DNA of 10,413 nucleotides from Halanaerobiaceae bacterium (GTDB taxonomy: Bacteria; Bacillota; Halanaerobiia; Halanaerobiales; DTU029), in NCBI GenBank assembly GCA_012521855.1, contig JAAYLO010000268.1, positions 1 through 10,413 on the forward strand, written 5' to 3'. A program made the position numbers and the translations under genes. The notes below the pieces were generated by a model, which worked only from the letters and a program-made list of their open reading frames with translations, was not told where the DNA came from and searched no databases. Of the stretch, positions 1-7,293 are shown in pieces (the first letter of the stretch is position 1; every line of letters starts with the position of its first letter).

Positions 1-31
1 CAACTGCTCTATTCCTTTTTTTCTCAAGCAT
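1..31 (-). CDS. First codons of an unidentified gene, cut by the left edge
   Basis: On the minus strand an ATG at 31-29 is preceded by the run AAAGGGGGT, 8 bases or so upstream, a good ribosome-binding site. The ten readable codons give MLEKKRNRAV, a short basic start with no stop. It begins 52 bases after the stop of the lipoprotein gene on the same strand, so it could be the next gene of that transcription unit. A basic N-terminus of this sort often precedes a membrane segment, but nothing beyond ten residues is visible and no family can be named. Confidence 0.5.
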   Translation of the reverse strand, partial: MLEKKRNRAV

Positions 32-83
32 TGACTTACCCCCTTTATTGAGTTCTACCTGCTAATCCCGATCCACATTTAGC

Positions 84-1556
84 CTAGAATAATAATCCAG
101 GTATCTCTATATATATTAATTTTCCCTCTTCAACCTCAATAAGCTCTTTATCCTCATCTGGAAAACCCTCTAACCCAATTCTATAAGTCCCAGCAGGAAG
201 ATTTCTAATACCAGCCAGATAGGTATCATCTTCTTCTGCTTCCGGGAAAGAATTCAATGAAAAATCCAGATAGGGAGGTTGGTTTATGCTTTCAAAGGTT
301 GAGTATCCTATATCAACACTACTGACAGTTGGTATTAATTCAAGATTATAATTAGTGAACGGGAACTCTGTATCTACATCTTCTGCAAATAATACAAAAC
401 CATAATTATCTATCTCTGTAACACCGAACACATTTCTAATATCCTGTTCACTGAAAAGAGATATATGTGCATGATAATATAAATCATTAGAGCCCTCAAA
501 ATCATCCTGTTCCATAATCTCATATACTGGTGTCTTTGTATCAACAAAACTTATTGTCCCTAATGAAGCCCCACTTGCCTCCAGATAATAATGTCCACCA
601 TATATACCTGAAAAGGTGGCATTTCCATTGATATCAGATTGGGTCTGCCCTATAATTATACCTGATTTACTATATAAACTGATAGTGGCATCAGTAACGC
701 TCTCTTCCTCCCCCTGTAATGGTGCAAATACATTTATCCTAATATCATATCTATCAGCCTCTGTAGACAAAGCTATATCAATATCACTAAGATTTTCACT
801 TAAAACCTCTATCTGTAAAGGTTCTTCTGTCTCATTATCACAATATACACCATTTGGTTCCACTGGTTCCATAGAGCCATCAATCTCTGTAAACTCAAGT
901 TCATTAGTTCCATTTACCTCTTTATAGGCTATTACATAATATTTACCTGTGGGTACCCCTTCTATTGTATAATTCCCATTACTCTCAGCATATGTCTCCA
1001 CCACTATATCCAGTTCTTCAAAACTACTTATCTCTAAATCACTATTACTGATCACAGCAACAAGTGTTTGATCCACACCTGTTCCTTCAGGAAAACTTAT
1101 TTTTCCCGAAACAATAGGTCTTTCATCATATATATTCCCTTCTACTAAATCAGGAAGAGCCTCTTTGTTGATAAGCACATAAGAATCCTCAATAGTAAAA
1201 TCACCTGTAATCTTTCCTTCCGATCCCTCAATTTCTAATTTCCACTTATCTGTTGTATTTTCTGATGCTTTTATCTCCAGATCCCCTATAATATCAAATC
1301 CATTTAGGTCCAGAATCAAATCCTTATTTCTATTCTCAACCACTACATTTCCTTCAATATCTGTCATCAATATAATAATATCAGTATCAGTAGAAAAAGC
1401 CTCATTTAATTCTTCTATAGTCCATACTTCAGTACTAACAACTTCATTCTGGTCACCATTGTCTATACCATCATCATTTAAACCATTATTACTACAGGCT
1501 GAAATTATACATAATAATAACATAATTAAAATACTCAACAAAAACTTTCTCCTCAT
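84..1556 (-). CDS. Surface lipoprotein with carboxypeptidase-regulatory-like beta domains
   Basis: The protein (490 aa) starts with a lipoprotein signal: MRRK, a hydrophobic core, then the lipobox ISAC with the lipidated Cys at residue 21, followed by an acidic Asn/Asp/Gly-rich linker. Residues about 45-140 are a beta-rich stretch with short solenoid-like strands (LILDLNGFDIIGDLEI). Two segments, about 147-230 and 270-345, resemble carboxypeptidase-regulatory/Ig-like folds, each ending in a turn like GNYTIEGVPTGKYYVIAY or GNATFSGIYGGHYYLEA. A third such turn, NLPAGTYRIGL, lies near the C-terminus. No catalytic motif is visible. The start is supported by GAGGAGG seven bases or so before the ATG. 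It probably sits on the membrane surface as a binding or structural protein; the ligand is unknown. Being downstream of the MFS-LuxR gene makes it a candidate target of that regulator. Confidence 0.85.
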   Translation of the reverse strand: MRRKFLLSILIMLLLCIISACSNNGLNDDGIDNGDQNEVVSTEVWTIEELNEAFSTDTDIIILMTDIEGNVVVENRNKDLILDLNGFDIIGDLEIKASENTTDKWKLEIEGSEGKITGDFTIEDSYVLINKEALPDLVEGNIYDERPIVSGKISFPEGTGVDQTLVAVISNSDLEISSFEELDIVVETYAESNGNYTIEGVPTGKYYVIAYKEVNGTNELEFTEIDGSMEPVEPNGVYCDNETEEPLQIEVLSENLSDIDIALSTEADRYDIRINVFAPLQGEEESVTDATISLYSKSGIIIGQTQSDINGNATFSGIYGGHYYLEASGASLGTISFVDTKTPVYEIMEQDDFEGSNDLYYHAHISLFSEQDIRNVFGVTEIDNYGFVLFAEDVDTEFPFTNYNLELIPTVSSVDIGYSTFESINQPPYLDFSLNSFPEAEEDDTYLAGIRNLPAGTYRIGLEGFPDEDKELIEVEEGKLIYIEIPGLLF

Positions 1557-1610
1557 TTTTTCTTCCTCCTCAATTTGATTGGTTTTTATCTTTTTACATT
1601 AATCAACAAT

Positions 1611-1633
1611 AAATGTTTTTTATAAAAACATTT
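1611..1633. repeat. Inverted repeat, 10-bp arms with 3-base spacer
   Basis: Arms AAATGTTTTT (1611-1620) and AAAAACATTT (1624-1633) are perfect reverse complements around TAT. The element lies 55 bases upstream of the lipoprotein ATG, where a promoter or operator would be expected. It is very AT-rich, so chance is possible. No convincing -35/-10 pair was found in this gap; the best -35-like box on the minus strand, TTGATA (1634-1639), has only ACATTT at the right distance. Function as a regulator site is inference. Confidence 0.4.
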
Positions 1634-1647
1634 TATCAAATATGAGG

Positions 1648-1679
1648 AAAGAAAAATATCACCCATATGGGTGATATTT
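1648..1679 (-). terminator. Probable rho-independent terminator of the MFS-LuxR gene (perfect 26-bp palindrome)
   Basis: Positions 1654-1679 form a perfect 26-bp palindrome centred on ATAT, with core CACCC/GGGTG and AT-rich flanks. On the minus strand it starts 30 bases after the MFS-LuxR stop codon and runs into TTTTTCTTT, which gives the stem plus U-tract of an intrinsic terminator. It is also about 98 bases upstream of the lipoprotein start, so a palindromic operator is an alternative reading. A perfect palindrome with only a tiny loop is less usual for a terminator. Confidence 0.6.
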
Positions 1680-1708
1680 CATTTAATCCAATATTTTATT
1701 CAAAACAT

Positions 1709-3073
1709 TTATTTCTTCTCTACTTTTTCCCAGAATAAAACAATTAACTCATTCTGGCTTTTTGTTTTAGTTTTTCGATAAATATTTCTCAAATGTGTCT
1801 TCAAGGTATTATATGAAATTGATAATAAATCACTAATAACCTTTGTACTTTTACCTTCCAGTAAAAGACCTATAATTTCCTTTTCCCGCGGAGATATTGA
1901 ATAAATGCTACACAATTCATCAAACTCCATCTGTTTAGTTTGTTTATTTGGTAAAATATCCTTACTCTGCTTGATCAGGTAAGTTTCTTTTGCAAAATAT
2001 AATAATGGAATTATTAATAATACCATTACCAATCCCACTGCTGGCCAGAACTCTGGGGATATATAAGTTGGAAGATTACTTATCAAAAAAGGCATACCCG
2101 ATATATAAATGACAATAACATTAATAAATAATCCAATTGACAATACTTTTCTGTTATTAAAGTAATCTGACCAATCCATTAAAGTTAAAAATAGAAATAT
2201 ATCCATTACTGCAAAAGCACTTTGTAATAATATTAATGAAAGTGTACTAAAAACCCGAAAAAGCAATAACAAAAAACCAAGGCCAGAAAAAGAAAGCCCT
2301 ATATTGATTAATATCTTTCTGCCAAATCTGTCCGCCAATATTCCTGCCGGAAGTACTACAAGGGGATAAAACAAAAATCCAATATCAAAAAATCCGCCCT
2401 CTACTGTCATTATTCTTCCATATAACAAATTATACATTAATCCACTACCACTATAAAATAGAATAACCAGTAGTATCAGGGAAAACCAATAAGTATTGCT
2501 TTTTTCTCCAATTTCTACTGATGATATATTCTGTTTCTTCTTTATTCCTATCTTAACTAATATAAAGGGAGCCAATAGAAATAAAGCATTAACAAAATAC
2601 ATCCATATTCCATAAGGAACTACTAAAAAAACAATAAAAAAAATCCCTGCTAAAAAGAAAATAAAACCTAGTATTCCACCACGTACATCAGCAGTTTTTG
2701 ATATTGACATATTATAAAGAAAATATACTACTAAAAAACCGGAAAAAAATCCAGTAATTATAATTGCAGCTCTCATAGGATTTGAGGTCAGGAAAGGAAA
2801 TATAATAGTTAATAATGAGATAATCACAGATATTATAAATGTTATATATAATTCCAGCTTATTCTCTCTTTGCCTCTTTTCCAGGAAATCCATAACATAA
2901 CCATAAACCAACAATCCCAGGGCATGGCTGACTAAGAAAAACATAAAGAGATTGTAAGGATTATTATCAATATTAGCCAGTAATGGTCCATACATAGGAA
3001 AAGACCAGAGCCAGACTGTAAAAAAAGCAAATGGTATAATAAGTACATGCAAATATTTCTTTAGATAATCCAT
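1709..3073 (-). CDS. MFS-like 12-helix membrane protein fused to a LuxR-type HTH domain
   Basis: A membrane-embedded transcription regulator is predicted (454 aa from the ATG at 3073). Residues 8-362 hold about twelve hydrophobic segments in the two-times-six pattern of the major facilitator superfamily. The loop GILADRFGRK at 244-253 is an MFS motif-A signature. After a polar linker (about 364-390), residues 393-450 form a LuxR/GerE domain: the typical SPREKEIIGLLLEGKS opening, then SDLLSISYNTLKTHLRNIYR with the recognition helix. The MFS half probably senses or binds a small molecule while the tail binds DNA at the membrane; this is family-level inference (similar fusions are known, notably in Coriobacteriia). 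No receiver domain is present. A GTG at 3079 would add two residues but lies inside the ribosome site, so the ATG is preferred. The gene lies between GH130 and the lipoprotein, same strand. Confidence 0.88.
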   Translation of the reverse strand: MDYLKKYLHVLIIPFAFFTVWLWSFPMYGPLLANIDNNPYNLFMFFLVSHALGLLVYGYVMDFLEKRQRENKLELYITFIISVIISLLTIIFPFLTSNPMRAAIIITGFFSGFLVVYFLYNMSISKTADVRGGILGFIFFLAGIFFIVFLVVPYGIWMYFVNALFLLAPFILVKIGIKKKQNISSVEIGEKSNTYWFSLILLVILFYSGSGLMYNLLYGRIMTVEGGFFDIGFLFYPLVVLPAGILADRFGRKILINIGLSFSGLGFLLLLFRVFSTLSLILLQSAFAVMDIFLFLTLMDWSDYFNNRKVLSIGLFINVIVIYISGMPFLISNLPTYISPEFWPAVGLVMVLLIIPLLYFAKETYLIKQSKDILPNKQTKQMEFDELCSIYSISPREKEIIGLLLEGKSTKVISDLLSISYNTLKTHLRNIYRKTKTKSQNELIVLFWEKVEKK

Positions 3074-3075
3074 CT

Positions 3076-3084
3076 TCACCCCCT
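3076..3084 (-). promoter_or_regulatory. Ribosome-binding site deciding the MFS-LuxR start
   Basis: The minus strand reads AGGGGGTGA, close to the ideal AGGAGGTGA, with the G-run five bases before the ATG at 3073. The alternative GTG start at 3079-3077 is part of this element and would have no spacing, so translation most likely begins at the ATG. Confidence 0.65.
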
Positions 3085-3143
3085 AATTTATGTGCCAAAC
3101 CAGAGCCAGGCCTATACTCAGTTTACTATCTAAGCTCCTCCAT

Positions 3144-3276
3144 TTATTTAATTATTCCAGTAAGCCCCTGTACCTCCTCCAGAATCTCTAAATCATCTAA
3201 CACGTATTCCAGTCACCAACCAGTTCCTATTATTATCCATATTTACAGGCTCTGGAATTAGTACTAAATTATCCAT
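3144..3276 (-). pseudogene. Possible short coding remnant with a frameshift
   Basis: This gap between GH130 and the MFS-LuxR gene is not featureless. On the minus strand an ATG at 3276 opens a 27-residue reading frame (MDNLVLIPEP..., ending VTGIRVR, TGA at 3195-3193). One base out of frame the reading continues as VLDDLEILEEVQGLTGIIK to a TAA at 3146-3144. Joined across a one-base shift, the two halves give a plausible protein piece of about 44 residues. The ATG lies 8 bases past the GH130 stop and has only a weak upstream AGGTG. It may be a decayed gene end, a small gene with a sequencing error, or chance. I do not recognise the family. No convincing promoter for the MFS-LuxR gene was seen in the rest of the gap. 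Confidence 0.35.
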
Positions 3277-3283
3277 ACTATAT

Positions 3284-4276
3284 TTACACCTGAGAATTAT
3301 ACTTTATATAATCTACTAACTCTTCAACCTGTGTATAGGCAAGAGCAGTATAAGTATCTGCAGCTCCATAATAAATAGCAATCCTTCCTGTTTCAGCATC
3401 ATGCAATGTAGCACAGGGAAATACTACATTTGGCACAAAACCAGTTGTTTCATATTCTTTTTCAGGTGTTAAGAGATAGTCTCTTGTTCTATATAAAACC
3501 CTGTCCGGATTTTCCAGGTCAAGAATTGCAGCTCCCATACTATAGACAAATCCGTTACAGGTGTTTGAAACACCATGATAAAACAACAACCATCCCTCTG
3601 GTGTTTCAATTGGCGCTGGACCACCCCCGATTTTTGTTCCTTCCCACCAACCCAGTTCTCCTTTAGACATCACGTGTCTATGCATACCCCAAAATTTCAG
3701 ATCAGGGCTCTGGCTCAAGAATATATCACCAAAGGGAGTATGTCCTGTATCACTGGGCCTGTTGAGCATTACATATCGACCATTTATTTTCCTTGGAAAC
3801 AGTACTCCATTCCTGTTATAGGGAACAAATAGATTCTCCAGCCTGGTAAAATTCTTAAAATCCCTGGTCAAACCCAAGCCTATTGTAGGTCCGTGAAAAT
3901 CTGTACACCATTGAATATAATATGTGTCTTCAATCTTTACCACACGGGGGTCATAGGCATATCCGGGTTTGGCATCATTCCCTTTTTCATCAAGCCATTC
4001 AATGGGCTCATGAGCAATTTCCCACTCCAGGCCATCCTCACTCCTACCGGCATGTAAATGAGGCCTCCCATTTTTGTAATCTATTCTAAATACACCAGCA
4101 AATTCTCCTTCAAAGGGTACTACTGCACTATTGAAAGCCCTGGCACCTACTGGTATTGGATTCCAGTTAATTATAGGGTTTTTGCTGGAACGCCAGATAA
4201 CTGCATCCAGACCTTCTGGTTTATCTTCCCAGGGCATATTTTTTAAAGATTCAGCAACAATTCGTACTTTACTCAT
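3284..4276 (-). CDS. GH130 beta-mannoside phosphorylase, GH130_2-like
   Basis: This 330-residue protein has the length and motifs of glycoside hydrolase family 130, five-bladed beta-propeller phosphorylases that split beta-mannosides with phosphate to give mannose 1-phosphate. Visible landmarks are FNSAVVPFEGEFAGVFR (48-64), HLHAGRS (73-79), the YDPRV motif with the likely catalytic Asp109, FNGVLFPRKINGRY-like NRNGVLFPRKINGRY (154-168), RPSDTGHTPFGDIF (173-186), TKIGGGP (214-220), YHG (233-235) and YYGAAD (302-307). The pattern is closest to the GH130_2 type, whose members act on beta-1,4-mannooligosaccharides or Man-GlcNAc; exact substrate is uncertain. There is no signal peptide, so it acts in the cytoplasm on imported sugars. 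AGGAGGGG lies just before the ATG. It follows the export operon after 94 bases but probably has its own promoter. No mannan transporter or isomerase gene is nearby. Confidence 0.9.
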   Translation of the reverse strand: MSKVRIVAESLKNMPWEDKPEGLDAVIWRSSKNPIINWNPIPVGARAFNSAVVPFEGEFAGVFRIDYKNGRPHLHAGRSEDGLEWEIAHEPIEWLDEKGNDAKPGYAYDPRVVKIEDTYYIQWCTDFHGPTIGLGLTRDFKNFTRLENLFVPYNRNGVLFPRKINGRYVMLNRPSDTGHTPFGDIFLSQSPDLKFWGMHRHVMSKGELGWWEGTKIGGGPAPIETPEGWLLFYHGVSNTCNGFVYSMGAAILDLENPDRVLYRTRDYLLTPEKEYETTGFVPNVVFPCATLHDAETGRIAIYYGAADTYTALAYTQVEELVDYIKYNSQV

Positions 4277-4300
4277 TTCTTCCCCTCCTATTTAATCTAT

Positions 4301-4329
4301 ATAATACTAATTCAGCATAGGGCTGTACA
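4301..4329 (-). promoter_or_regulatory. Candidate promoter for the GH130 gene
   Basis: On the minus strand TGTACA (4329-4324) and TATTAT (4306-4301) are 17 bases apart, resembling -35 and -10 boxes (4/6 and 5/6 matches). The start of transcription would fall near 4294, leaving a short leader that includes AGGAGGGG. The -35 box is inside the palindrome CTGTACAG (4323-4330), a possible operator. No terminator hairpin with a T-tract is visible between the permease stop and this gene, so read-through from the export operon is also possible. Confidence 0.35.
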
Positions 4330-4370
4330 GGGTGTAACCTTACGGCCTCACCACATCCTCAATATCTCAA

Positions 4371-5582
4371 TTATTCATAACTCAAGGCAATAACAGGATC
4401 AAGTTTTGATGCTTTAAAGGCTGGATAAATCCCGAAAAACAGGCCTACTATCAGTGAAAAACCAAAAGCAAGTAAAACAGTAGGGAGGGAAATAACCAGT
4501 ACCCAGCCGCCCATGTTTGCTACACCATAAGCAATAAAATAACCGATAAATATCCCTATTATCCCCCCTATACTGCTTAAGGTCAAAGCCTCAACAATAA
4601 ACTGGCTTAATATATGTTTTCTTTTCGCCCCCAGGGCTTTACGGATACCAATCTCCCTGGTTCTTTCAGTAACAGAGACCAGCATTATATTCATGATACC
4701 TATCCCCCCCACCAGAAGGGATATACCAGCTATACCGCTTAACATTAATGTCATTGTCACTGTAACCTGATTAATTGTATCAAGAAGTTGGTCCTGGCTC
4801 ATTAATCTGTACTCATTCCTGTCACCAGTATATTTAAAAAGCAAATAATCTATCTGGGAAACTGCCAGCTTTGCTTCCTCTGAGGAATTGGCCTGGGCAA
4901 AAAAACTGTCAATATGTCTACTGCCGCTGATTTTGTTCAGATATGTGCTGATAGGGATATAGGCACTTCCATTCAGGTTGCCGGTTATCCCCATACCTTT
5001 TTCTTCCATAACCCCGATGATTTTAAAAACCAGTCTCTGGTTATTATAATAAAAAGTTATTTTATTCCCCAGCGGGGATTGCCTGCCAAATAATTCTTCA
5101 GCCAGTTCTGAACCCAGAACCATTACATCAGTGGCATTATCCAGGTCATATTGGCTGAAAAACTTACCGCTGGCAACAGAATAATTGTTGATTTCCAGAT
5201 AATCTATAGTTGTGCCGACAATATTCACCCGGTAATTGTTCTCAGCTGCTATCAAATAACCGGATGTCTGGTTGTTTGGAGCAACTGCCTTCACAGCCGG
5301 GCAGTAATTAACAATACTCTCACCCAGTTCCATGGTAAATATATTGTCTGCACTGGAGCCAAACCCGCCAAAACGGCCGCGCCTGAATCCCGGGCTGATT
5401 GTTATCAGATTTGAACCCATCTGTGATATACTGCTGGTAACCTGTTCCCGGCTGCTGACAGCAATAGAGATAACCGCTATGACAGCCCCCACACCTATGA
5501 TGATTCCCAACATGGAAAGAAATGTCCTCATCTTGTTGTTAAAAAGACTCCGTAGTGCAATCTTTATAGTTTCAAACAGCAT
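4371..5582 (-). CDS. MacB/FtsX-type ABC transporter permease
   Basis: Inner-membrane subunit of the exporter (403 aa from the ATG). The layout is that of the MacB family: one N-terminal helix (about 19-43), a large extracytoplasmic MacB-type domain (about 45-270), then three helices (about 277-302, 333-356, 364-390). The FtsX-core stretch GGIGIMNIMLVSVTERTREI starts at 292 and continues to RKALGAK; the C-terminus PAFKASKLDPVIALSYE is typical. The outer domain carries a Gly/Arg-rich loop, RRGRFGGFG (67-75). The family works by mechanotransmission, moving substrate from the periplasm through a TolC duct rather than across the inner membrane. The frame could start at a GTG at 5585, but the ATG at 5582 has better spacing from GAGGTGG. 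It overlaps the ATPase gene by 11 bases, implying translational coupling, and is the last gene of the operon. Confidence 0.93.
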   Translation of the reverse strand: MLFETIKIALRSLFNNKMRTFLSMLGIIIGVGAVIAVISIAVSSREQVTSSISQMGSNLITISPGFRRGRFGGFGSSADNIFTMELGESIVNYCPAVKAVAPNNQTSGYLIAAENNYRVNIVGTTIDYLEINNYSVASGKFFSQYDLDNATDVMVLGSELAEELFGRQSPLGNKITFYYNNQRLVFKIIGVMEEKGMGITGNLNGSAYIPISTYLNKISGSRHIDSFFAQANSSEEAKLAVSQIDYLLFKYTGDRNEYRLMSQDQLLDTINQVTVTMTLMLSGIAGISLLVGGIGIMNIMLVSVTERTREIGIRKALGAKRKHILSQFIVEALTLSSIGGIIGIFIGYFIAYGVANMGGWVLVISLPTVLLAFGFSLIVGLFFGIYPAFKASKLDPVIALSYE

Positions 5583-6258
5583 CACGCACCACCTCTTCTC
5601 TGCTGATCCGGCCGTCTACCAGATAGATTATTCTCTGTGCATAACGGGCAATACTTTTCTCATGAGTAACCAGTATTATGGTATGTCCCTGTTGATGTAA
5701 TTGGAGAAAAATCTCCATTATCTCTTTCTCTGTCCTGGAATCCAGATTGCCTGTTGGCTCATCAGCCAGCAGCAGGGATGGATTATTAACAAGGGCACGG
5801 GCAATGGCCACCCGCTGCTTCTGGCCGCCGGATATTTCATTTGTATTGTGATGCAGGCGTTCTCCAAGCCCGACTTTCTCCAGCATCTCCTTTGCTATTT
5901 CCCGTCTCTCTCTCTTCCTGACGCCATTATAAATGAGAGGAACCTCCACATTATGCAGGACACTCGTTCTGCTTAAGAGATTAAACTGTTGAAAAACAAA
6001 GCCGATATATTTATTCCGGATTTCTGCCAGCTGATCTTCCTTGAGATTAGAAACATCATTTCCATCCAGAATATACCGTCCCCCTGTCGGGGTATCAAGA
6101 CAACCCAGTAAATGCATCAAAGTAGATTTCCCTGAGCCGGAAGGACCCATTATTGCCAGCATTTCACCTGTTTTTACCTCAAAGGAAACTCCCCTCAAGG
6201 CCTCGACTTCTATCTCCCCATTCTTATAAACTTTTGTCAGGTTTTCAACTCTTAGCAT
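5572..6258 (-). CDS. ABC transporter ATPase, MacB/LolD type
   Basis: This 228-residue nucleotide-binding subunit is complete. It has Walker A GPSGSGKST (38-46), Q-loop FQQ (Gln90), signature ISGGQKQRVAIARAL (142-156), Walker B LLLADEP with catalytic Glu167, D-loop NLDS (171-174) and switch His199 (VTHE). The residues TPTGG and RNKYIGFVFQQFNLL are typical of the LolD/MacB/YknY clade that pairs with FtsX-fold permeases. It acts on the cytoplasmic face and powers the permease encoded next. The ATG shares one base with the adaptor stop (TAATG), with GGAGGG upstream, and the 3' end overlaps the permease start. In E. coli MacB the ATPase and permease are one polypeptide; here they are separate, as in most Firmicutes. 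Confidence 0.96.
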   Translation of the reverse strand: MLRVENLTKVYKNGEIEVEALRGVSFEVKTGEMLAIMGPSGSGKSTLMHLLGCLDTPTGGRYILDGNDVSNLKEDQLAEIRNKYIGFVFQQFNLLSRTSVLHNVEVPLIYNGVRKRERREIAKEMLEKVGLGERLHHNTNEISGGQKQRVAIARALVNNPSLLLADEPTGNLDSRTEKEIMEIFLQLHQQGHTIILVTHEKSIARYAQRIIYLVDGRISREEVVRDAV

Positions 6259-7292
6259 TACCTGCGCCCTCCCATAAAAAACCCTGGTCCGCCCATACCG
6301 CCGGGGCTTCCATAATCCGGAGCATAGTTAAAAGCATTTACCAGTATCTCATCACCTGGCTCTAAACCAGATTCAATTACTATATTCAGACCATCACTTA
6401 AACCTGTTACCACAGCAATTTCTTCATTCCTGCCTTCAGAAACCTTGACTACATAGTCCCTGCCGCCTTTAGTGAAAACAGCAGTAACAGGAACAACTAC
6501 TTTGTCCTTTACCTCTTCTACGATAATATCCAGTTGAGCTGAAACACCCAGCTTGATATCATAATCCACTTCCTCAAGTAATATGGTCACAGGTAAAGTG
6601 ACAGAAGCACCGCTAACACTGGCCTCATCACCCAGTTTGTGGACAACTCCTCCTATCTTTACACCAGGCAGGGAGATCAGGGTCACTTCCACAGCCTGTC
6701 CTGTCCTGACAATAGGGATATCATTTTCCTGTATATTTACCTTTATCTGTAATCTGCTGATATCCTTGATGGTGGCTACTTCCCCGCTGCTGTAATATCC
6801 CCCTTCTTCCAGATAAATATCAGTAATTATCCCGTCAAAAGGGGCTTTAAGGTCAAGATTGGCCAGATTATTTTCCGCCAGCTCAAGGTTCAAACTGGCC
6901 TCCTCAATATCATTTTTAGAACCATTAATCAGGGCCCTGTTATAGGCATTCTGTCTCTGAATATATTGTAAACGGGCCTCTTTCTTGTCCAGTTCAATCA
7001 ATAACTGCCCTTTCCTGACCTTGTCTCCTTCCTTTACATGTATCTTTTCTACCTTCACACTCCCGCCGCTTTTAGCCGGAAATGTTAATTTTTCTTCATT
7101 TACCGGTTCAATAAAACCCTCTGCTGAAATGGTCTTTCTGACCATGCCTTTCTGTACCTTTACTATCATCCTCGGGTCTATTTTTTCCTGGCTGGCAGCA
7201 ATATCCGGATTTTTCCTGTTAAGATAAATCACCCCGGATACAACTATTATTAGAAGTATAATTAACATACCTTTCCAGTTCTTTTTTATCAT
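6258..7292 (-). CDS. HlyD/MacA-type periplasmic adaptor
   Basis: Membrane-fusion protein (344 aa) that should link the permease to the TolC-like duct. One N-terminal helix (about 8-24) anchors it. The biotinyl-lipoyl-like sandwich is split by a helical hairpin: first half VEKIHVKEGDKVRKGQLLIEL (81-101, read with one short break), hairpin about 103-147, second half LKAPFDGIITDIYLEEGGYY (148-167). A beta-barrel domain (about 180-262) and a membrane-proximal domain (about 265-320) follow. The tail is Gly/Met-rich (GSPGGMGGPGFFMGGRR). The hairpin is short, about 45 residues. The ATG is one base after the TolC-B stop, with GGGGG inside the end of that gene as ribosome site, so translation is probably coupled. 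It is a MacA-like adaptor by position and by the MacB-type partner. Confidence 0.93.
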   Translation of the reverse strand: MIKKNWKGMLIILLIIVVSGVIYLNRKNPDIAASQEKIDPRMIVKVQKGMVRKTISAEGFIEPVNEEKLTFPAKSGGSVKVEKIHVKEGDKVRKGQLLIELDKKEARLQYIQRQNAYNRALINGSKNDIEEASLNLELAENNLANLDLKAPFDGIITDIYLEEGGYYSSGEVATIKDISRLQIKVNIQENDIPIVRTGQAVEVTLISLPGVKIGGVVHKLGDEASVSGASVTLPVTILLEEVDYDIKLGVSAQLDIIVEEVKDKVVVPVTAVFTKGGRDYVVKVSEGRNEEIAVVTGLSDGLNIVIESGLEPGDEILVNAFNYAPDYGSPGGMGGPGFFMGGRR

Positions 7293-7293
7293 C

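Noticed and set aside
616..927. 103-codon plus-strand open frame
   Set aside because: Antisense to the lipoprotein; Ser/Leu-rich shadow translation and no ribosome site.
3430..3832. Overlapping plus-strand frames inside the GH130 gene
   Set aside because: Both are antisense to a gene with conserved catalytic motifs throughout.
4330..4370. Possible terminator after the permease gene
   Set aside because: Only weak short pairings (GTAA/TTAC, GGTG/CACC) and no T-tract on the minus strand.
5332..5700. 122-codon plus-strand open frame across the ATPase-permease junction
   Set aside because: Antisense to two clearly real genes; its translation has no recognisable features.
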